Assembly: GCF_024868665.1 (NCBI RefSeq)
Contig: NW_026634147.1
Coordinates: 571-64,570, forward strand
Source: Triplophysa rosa
Lineage: Eukaryota; Chordata; Actinopteri; Cypriniformes; Nemacheilidae
Length of the DNA stretch: 64,000 bases
Direction of reading: 5' to 3'
Positions 57,563 to 64,000 of this stretch are shown one piece after another. The translations under genes and the position numbers were made by a program. Position 1 is the first letter of the stretch, and each line of letters begins with the position of its first letter. The notes beneath the pieces were generated by a model. That model worked only from the letters and a program-made list of their open reading frames with translations, had not been told where the DNA came from and ran no database searches.

Positions 57563-58131
57563 ATAAAAACTGTCTTTGGAAGTGAGCGCTGACGGAAATG
57601 TCCGAAGAAGTACGGAAATCAACGAGAATAAATCCTTCAGTGTGGTTGGTTAGACTTTATTCGATTCGAGGCCATGCGGAGCGGTCTGATCTCGCGGTAC
57701 TTGTCAGACGCGGTCGATCTGTTCAGTCTGACGTATTTATCTCGTGCATTTCCGTGACTGCTCGAGCCCTGATCGGTACCCGTGGGTCATTTCATTAAAC
57801 AACACTGCATGCTTGTCTTGTGTCTGTAATATTTTATTAATATTACGATTTAAGTAAATGTAGTCTAAATGCTAAATCAAAGGTTTTGGGATTAAAAACA
57901 TTTGTGTTGTTTCTTAATCCTTAACTACAGTTATCTTGAGCAAATAGTCTTTCTTTCTAAATAATCTTTATTGGGATGAAGTTAAACTATTCTAATAGAC
58001 CACAACTATTCTAGTACCACAACTGTGAGTGACGTCTGAGGAAAAAGAAACTGCATTAAGACTCGAAAGAGAATTCAAGATGATTTTATAGCTTTATTTA
58101 TAATTTAGTATAACTGAGATAAGACACTGAC
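57563..58131. other. No gene seen
   Basis: A CpG-rich stretch at 57670-57780 (TCTGATCTCGCGGTACTTGT) shares motifs with the 3278-type MITE. No domain in the 57598-57798 frame. Confidence 0.4.
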
Positions 58132-58345
58132 CTGAACACGGCCGACAGAGATCAGCGAGACTGGTTGCTGATGGGATTGTTGATGACACATCTGTATGTG
58201 TTTGTGTCCTGATGTTCCACCTCCAGAGGAAGAGAGATGCTCTTCTGTTCAGACACACTGATGCTGGAGTGTGTGCTGGATGCTGAGTTCAAACAGTGAT
58301 TTACACACAGAGGATGTGACATTAACAGGGGTTGTAATCTGACAT
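58132..58345 (-). pseudogene. Ig C2-like exon relic (SLAM-type second domain)
   Basis: Between acceptor TCAATTACAG and donor GTCAGT on the minus strand, one frame reads [35 protein letters not shown] and stops. The D-T-N-T-Y-R-C motif is the F strand of a C2 domain, which here keeps its Cys, as in the membrane-proximal domain of CD2/SLAM proteins. The N-terminal half is in another frame ([15 protein letters not shown]) and the region that should hold the C-strand Trp is missing. The 3' end is also out of frame. It lies upstream of gene B's leader, so it belongs to another, broken gene. Confidence 0.75.
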
Positions 58346-60189
58346 CTGTAATTGATGAATGGATTAAAAATGTGAAATGAAACTGGTTTCAAATAGAAAG
58401 TTTTAATATAACAGTAGTCCCAGTGATCTCTGATCATGATCTCTGATCATTGCCATTTGCCGTATGTTACCATCACTGTTTTTTCCTCAATGCTGCTGTG
58501 ACCGAGATCATTTTCCACTCCAGAAACATGACCTGTGACCCCTGTGATCAGAAGATGATAGAAATAAGAACCTAGACCAAGAGACATCATATTCACCTTA
58601 TATATATTCACCATGACAGCAAAACTTAGCCTATTGCTAATTCTTATTTTTATGGGTTATTATGTTTTTTGTTTTGTTTTTGTTTTTTAGTTTACATGCC
58701 CAAATAATCTAAAAAAAAAACCATGAACCTTCCTGTCCAAACAACGTCTCATCTCTTCATGACATACTGTATGTTTAGACTATATTTAGTGCTCATCTGC
58801 CAGACTTCCAATGATCAAATCCATTCCCAAAGAAACCAAATCAAACGCCTTCAAATCAGCGTTTAGGTTGTGAAGAACAACAAAATTTAAACAGCATGAG
58901 GGCAAGCAAATGATGACAACATGACCATTTCTGGATGAACCATTCCTTTAACTGAAGCTTAAATGGAGTTTGTTATTTGCCCTTTTACATGTTCATGCCA
59001 ATTAACAAAAGCTTTATCAGTGTTTGTCCACTAGAGAGCAGTAAGATCATACATACAGAAGAACTTCAGAACTCATTCACACTGTTTATGAATTATATCT
59101 CTTCATATATATATTGATATTTATAGAATGTAAATATGAAGAATGAAAGAATGTATATAAAAGAGTGATACTATGACTGCCATATACCCAACGCTTCTGT
59201 TCACCATCGATGAACTTTTTCCAGCAGAAGGAAGACTAAAATTGCGCTGATATGTATTTTTTGGCTTTACATTTTGGGTAACACTTTATTTTAAGCTGGT
59301 TGACTGGTCTTCCAGCAGGCTGGTTTGAGGGTTTAGGGTCTTGGCAACGTTTTTAGCTGGTTTTAGTTAGTCAGGCTGGAAGATACCTGTTATGGATTGA
59401 CTACAAAAACAAAAAGTTTGTTGTCTCAACACTGGATGTATTTTATTGTTGTTGTTTTATTGTCGTGCTGTCAGTACTGAAATCCTCCTTTCACCACAGC
59501 TGTATTAAAACTGATGAACACATCTGGCCTTTCTGTCTCACTGAATTTAATCAGCAGTAAAACAGCGATATGTGTTATTTTCCATTCAGTATTAATTACA
59601 TTTCTATCATAAAACTCCACACAGAAGTTTAATGTAAACGGTCATGTAAATATCCTGCTGTCTGTGCTGTGATTGTGACCTCTAGTGGTGACATGATGAA
59701 ACTGCAGTAGATGTCAGACAGGACACTACATTAATAAAAAACATGAACACTTGTGTAAAACCAGCTATATTTATTATGTGAACATTTTCTAAACTGTTTC
59801 CACCCATGGTTGAGTAAAACAACCCAGCATTAGGGTCATTTAACCCAGAAGTGTGTTCTCTCCAATATTTACCCAGCCATGGGTTAAAACCACAGCGTTA
59901 TTCAACACTCTATGGGCATTAATATTTTTTTTTTATATTAGTCACTATCGATCGTTCAGAACTCTCGTTCAATGAGTTTACTGAGGCTTTACTCAAGTAC
60001 CAATGCACAGCAGGTGTGGTTCTGGAACAAAAATAACAAAATAATCCGTAAACATGGACATTTAACAGCCACAATTATTATGTAAACAACAACCTTTATA
60101 TGTATAAAGAAACATTTAGCTATAAATTAAAGCATCGTGGTTTGTAAACGCCTGTTTGTTTTTAAATAAACAAGTATAGGCTAGTCATT
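58346..60189. other. No gene seen
   Basis: AT-rich, unassigned. No Ig exon or leader could be found here on either strand to accompany the 58.1-kb exon. Confidence 0.4.
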
Positions 60190-60535
60190 CTATACATAGA
60201 TATAAAAACTAGATGCCGCATTAGCATCTGTTTCTATGGCCGTCCGCCATATTGGAGCGGTTACGGTGCGAGCCGGTGACCGGTCCGTTAACACTCAAGA
60301 GCAATCTGACGGTATTCATTGTTGTTTAAACTCAAACATTATATCTGATAAACTAACACATGACGGCAACGAAAGGTTTTCCCATTTTTCGGAGATTCAA
60401 ATCCCCGTGGTTTCACAGCCATGGCTGCGCAGTTGGGACATTCTTGCAAACTGTGAGTGACGTCAGTGGACCGTACCAAGATGGCGGACACATCTACGTG
60501 CCCGAAGCGTTTATTATTCTATAGTTGTCCACAAG
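60190..60535. repeat. Repeat-like segment with GCCGTCCGCCATATTGG / AAGATGGCGGAC ends
   Basis: CTAGATGCCGCATTAGCATC and GCCGTCCGCCATATTGGAG on one side face ACCAAGATGGCGGACACATC on the other, a partial inverted pair. The 74-codon frame at 60236-60460 may be transposon-derived; no domain recognised. Confidence 0.35.
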
Positions 60536-61914
60536 ATGACGCCATATCACCGAATTCTGATGACTGAACGCAATAAATATACAGTTAAGATAAAGCTAAG
60601 CTTTTCTAAGCTAAACTATTTTAAAATACAACTAAATATATATTTACAGCTGTAATTTAAAATTAAAGTAGGCCTATTGACAAAATGTAGGAAATCTCAT
60701 CTGCTCAGGGCACACACTGCACTTCCTGACCCTGAAGACACTCGATCGTTTCTTATTCTGATCAGACAGACAGAAGATGACACCAGCTGAGGTTTGATAT
60801 TTATATACAGGATACAGTTGTGAATTGATGTAATAATAAAGTAAAACATTAATGTGTGATAACCTGGAGAGCTGCACTCAGACATCATCCTAATGGAAAT
60901 ATTCATGGAAACCTCAGTACTTCATAAAGAATTAGTCATACAATCAGGACATGGAATTTAAGATTAAAACAGTTAAAAGTCTAAACTAGTGGATATGTTT
61001 TGTGTGTTTCTTCACTAATGAAATGCTCCACAGGAAACAGTGAACATGTGAAACTAATGTGTTTGTAAAGCTGTGAAGATGTTTGTGAGTTTAAGGGTTA
61101 GCATGTGTTGTTGTGATGGCCTTTAACTCTTCTCATGTTGGTGCGAGTGCCCGACTCTGTTGGGTGGGTCGAGGGGAACTGTTGACACTGAAAGAGAATG
61201 AGATCCTCTATAAAAATGAGCTTTTGAGCTCAACATGCTCAACGATTAGTCCAAAAAAATAAAAATCTGCGGTTTCAGAAGCAGAAATTAAGTGATGCAT
61301 CAATAGACAATTCAATATTTTTTAAGTAATTTTACTGAAACCAATTTAATGTAAATAAAAATACATAGGTCAGTTAGAAGCACATTTTTATTGCCAGAAG
61401 CGTTTGGAGCACACTGACCTCAGACCTGTAAACAAGAACACAAACACATCTGCATATGTAAAGCCCGTATGAAAGTTTAACGTGTTAAAAATACATCTGC
61501 AGAAGTATCACACAGGATGAGACAAATCAAGAAACACGCAAACTACTGCAGTCATCTTAACATACTGTTGCATTCTTATACACTTTTACACTTATCATTG
61601 TTTTCACATTATATTGCTCAAAACATAAACAATAACATAAGTGTGAGGTTACATTGCAAAAGCCATTTCCATATCCATACACTAACACTACTAATGTACA
61701 GTCAGGGCTCCTCCCATTGACAGATTGATACGGCACGACTCGATCTCTTGGAGTTCACGCCCCGTTTCTGGAGGGAGGGCGGAGTTTAGTCTTTTTAAGA
61801 GAATGTTTGTCATTCTTCACTTCTAAAGCAAATCCTGGTATAAACCTGCTGACATCAGTAGATGTGAAGAAAAACATGATTTGATCAATGTTGTGAAGAT
61901 TTGAATAAAGTTGA
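60536..61914. other. No gene seen
   Basis: AT-rich region upstream of gene D. Nothing recognised. Confidence 0.4.
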
Positions 61915-61920
61915 CCCTCA

Positions 61921-61960
<40 letters not shown>

Positions 61961-61962
61961 TT
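61915..61962. repeat. (TC)n(AC)n microsatellite
   Basis: About 11 TC units followed by about 10 AC units, roughly 85 bp upstream of the gene D start codon. Confidence 0.95.
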
Positions 61963-62045
61963 GAAGCCACACCTCCTAACTTCACAGGGGGTGGAGAGGT
62001 CTTTTAATCTGATCTCTTGAGTTATTCTAGCACAAGATTCTGAAA

Positions 62046-62091
62046 ATGCTTTACACTTTACTTGTGTTCTGTCTGAGCTCGTGGCTGGTTG
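62046..62091 (+). CDS. Gene D exon 1, signal peptide
   Basis: ATG opens MLYTLLVFCLSSWLV and ends one base into a Gly codon at donor GTAAGT. It is a hydrophobic leader with a Ser-rich end; phase 1 matches the following Ig exon. No in-frame ATG lies closer upstream. A short 5'UTR would lie between the microsatellite and the ATG. Confidence 0.85.
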
Positions 62092-62803
62092 GTAAGTTTA
62101 CTAAGTTTCTGGTTTAAATTCATTATATGTGTTCCTTGGGGTCGCATTGCCAGCTGAGATTTTTAACTTACATTTTTAACTTGAGTTAATTCACTTTAAA
62201 AATATTAGTTAATTCAACTAGGTTAGGCAACTCGACGAGAAATTCATTGAGTTAACTAATATTTTTCAGTTACGGTAACTTTTTTTTATACTTGGTTCAA
62301 CTTAAAAAAAAATAAGTTACCTGCTTAAAACAACAAATACAATAAACTATTTTTTACAGACTATACAAGGGCGACAGAGAAATGATAAAAAACTTGTTTT
62401 TGGGGGGAACCGGAAATGGTCTTTCTACAGTAGCACTGCTGTGATGAAGCGTTTGTAGTTCCTTTATTTTACAGAGTGAATTTTTATTCGATTTGTGAAT
62501 CAACCCTTTACAATCTGAAATAAAAATAGGTTGTTGTTTTTTTAGATAGCCTATTTTGTCCTGTGACTGTTAAAACACAGTGTGCTGCATGTCATTACGA
62601 GCAGGGTGTCATTTTTTAGAGCTCAAACGACTATTTATAAATTACAGTTATTGACATGAAAACTGTTTCTTTCTACATCATAACTATTTGATACAGCAGG
62701 CACAAATAATCATGTACCAGTGCCACTTCAACACAACAATGACCTATTTCATGTTGAGAGCTAATATGTTACTGAACTACAGATGTGTGTTTGTGTTGTT
62801 CAG
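62092..62803. other. Gene D intron 1
   Basis: A 712-bp intron. AACTCGAGTTAA-like inverted pieces at 62170-62340 (TAACTTGAGTTAATTCAC, AGTTAACTAATATTTTTCAG) suggest a small MITE. Confidence 0.6.
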
Positions 62804-63130
62804 GTGTGTTTGGTGATGAAGTGAAGTCAGTGTCAGTGATGGAGGGACATTCTGTTACTCTACACACTCATACTGAACTACACACACATGATGTGATGGT
62901 GTGGAGGTTTAAAGACATCATCATCGCCACAATCATGAGATCAGACAACATTAATCCCACATATGATGATAATGATGAGACTGAGATGTTCAGAGACAGA
63001 CTGAAGATGAACACTCAGACTGGAGATCTCACCATCACACACATCACATCTCAACACTCTGGACTTTATCATCTCTATATTCTTAGAGGAAATACTGAGA
63101 GAGTCAAGACATTCAGTCTTACTGTTAATG
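62804..63130 (+). CDS. Gene D exon 2, Ig V-set-like domain, cysteine-less
   Basis: A 327-nt phase 1-1 exon with acceptor TTGTTCAG and donor GTGAGT. It reads VFGDEVKSVSVMEGHSVTLH, HDVMVWRFKDIIIA, FRDRLKMNTQTGDLTITHIT, SQHSGLYHLYILRG. The Trp, R-D-R-L-K, L-T-I and H-S-G-x-Y core motifs are present and both canonical Cys are replaced (Thr, Leu), as in CD2/SLAM distal domains. It is open and has good splice sites. No further exon is seen to 64000, so any second Ig, transmembrane and tail exons lie outside the window or are absent. Opposite orientation to genes A and B. Likely a functional leukocyte surface receptor; ligand unknown. Confidence 0.9.
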
Positions 63131-63239
63131 GTGAGTAGATTTATATCATCTGTAGGCATGTTTATGTTTGCTCTTCTACACTCTGAAGTTAATAAATAAG
63201 AACACTTACAAATGACATAGAAGAATTTATGTGTATGTG

Positions 63240-63920
63240 TAACAGGAGGGAAATCAGGCAGGAATAGACCAGGAAGCAGACGCATGTGCAGTAATCCAAA
63301 ATAATCCACAAGGTCAGAGAAACACTGGGGTTTATATACAAAGGCAAATAAACGTGTAAACTCCGTATGGTAACTAAACAACAAATTATGCAAACAGGAA
63401 CTAAATACAGGAAGAGTTGCAACAGAAAAATTTCAACATAAAAGTCCTCTTTTTATAAGACCCCTATTGTTTCTGTAATGATTCTTCTTCTGCCTCTTTG
63501 ATCGCAATTTTGAGGGCCTATACATGCTCAAAACTTTCACACGCTTCAGACCAGGCTATAAAGTGTGTTTAATAGGGGTTTCAAAATTAGGTGTGGCAAA
63601 ATGGCTCGATAGCGCCACCTAGAATTGCCCTGAACGCTACATTTCACGTACATGCACCAAATTTGGTAATCTCATGAAACACCCCAATACCTACAAAAAA
63701 GTCCCTTGGAGCAAAGCTCTCAACCCAACAGGAAGTCAGTTATTTTTTACTTCCTCTGCAATTTGGTGCAATTTTTGCCATTTCCAGGTGTCATACTTTA
63801 ACAAACTCCTCCTAGAGCTTTAATAAGATTAACATTTGGTTAGTCTCACGTGAACTTTTTTGTGATGATAAATGGCGTAGACCTTGATGTTTTATTAAAG
63901 GGTGTGTTCGTGGGGGACGT
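63240..63920. repeat. Dispersed fish repeat (AACAGGAAGTCAGTTATTTT)
   Basis: GATAGCGCCACCTAGAATTG, CAACAGGAAGTCAG and TTAACAAACTCCTCCTAGAG are a combination I associate with a common fish interspersed repeat. It lies in gene D intron 2. Class unknown. Confidence 0.5.
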
Positions 63921-63925
63921 TCTAA

Positions 63926-63997
63926 AACGCTTAACGTGAAAAACGCTTAACGTGAAAAAACGCTTAACGTGAAAAAACGCTTAACGTAGCTTAACGT
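63926..63997. repeat. Tandem repeat of AACGCTTAACGTGAAAA, 4 copies
   Basis: Four units of 16-18 bp differing in A-run length, then a shortened CTTAACGT copy. It reaches the end of the window and probably continues. Confidence 0.9.
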
Positions 63998-64000
63998 ACC

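Noticed and set aside
63189..63422. Minus-strand hydrophobic frame resembling a membrane protein
   Set aside because: It sits in a dispersed repeat in gene D intron 2 and has no conserved motif.

Overview
The window looks like nuclear DNA of a teleost fish, most likely a cyprinid (carp, goldfish or zebrafish relatives). It is AT-rich, has split genes with GT/AG introns, and is crowded with fish-type Tc1, hAT, piggyBac, foldback/MITE, LTR, LINE and tRNA-SINE elements. There are no operons or bacterial signals. The species assignment is an inference from repeat and immune-gene types.

The host genes I can support belong to one family: small immunoglobulin-superfamily receptors. Leader and Ig exons are joined in phase 1, and the V-like domains keep the core Trp and the D/H-S-G-x-Y or Q-T-G-x-Y motif but lack both canonical cysteines, as in the CD2/SLAM/CD48 N-terminal domain. 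I see five loci. (1) A lone minus-strand V exon at 20.9-21.2 kb. (2) Gene A, minus, 43.5 to 36.4 kb: leader, V exon, and a second V exon split by a piggyBac-like insertion. (3) Gene B, minus, 55.75 to 51.66 kb: leader, V exon, a frameshifted second V exon, and a collapsed 27-nt relic exon in intron 1. (4) A broken C2-like exon at 58.1-58.3 kb, minus. (5) Gene D, plus, 62.05 kb onward: leader and one intact V exon. Genes A and B share a recent segmental duplication (about 36.2-40.5 and 51.5-53.4 kb) covering the V exons but not the leader exons. No transmembrane or cytoplasmic exon is clearly visible.

Layout. 0-10 kb: hAT-like foldback MITEs and an interrupted APE-type LINE. 10-16 kb: a 3.75-kb long-inverted-repeat element, then a 22-bp minisatellite with higher-order structure. 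18-19 kb: a solo LTR. 19-23 kb: a candidate unknown exon, the lone V exon, and a decayed Tc1 copy. 23.8-25.0 kb: an intact Tc1-like transposon with a 346-aa DD36E transposase and perfect 29-bp inverted repeats. 26-36 kb: nested DNA transposons, a solo LTR, satellites and a 1.7-kb hAT-like element. 36-44 kb: gene A. 44-50 kb: foldback relics, an RLE-type LINE relic and a solo LTR. 50-56 kb: gene B. 57-61 kb: a tRNA-derived SINE and the C2 relic. 62-64 kb: gene D and a terminal tandem repeat.

The picture is a fast-evolving innate-immune receptor cluster in which transposons and small deletions are breaking recently duplicated exons. Two single-base Ns (8209 and 11726) sit exactly at repeat junctions and may mark assembly joins.
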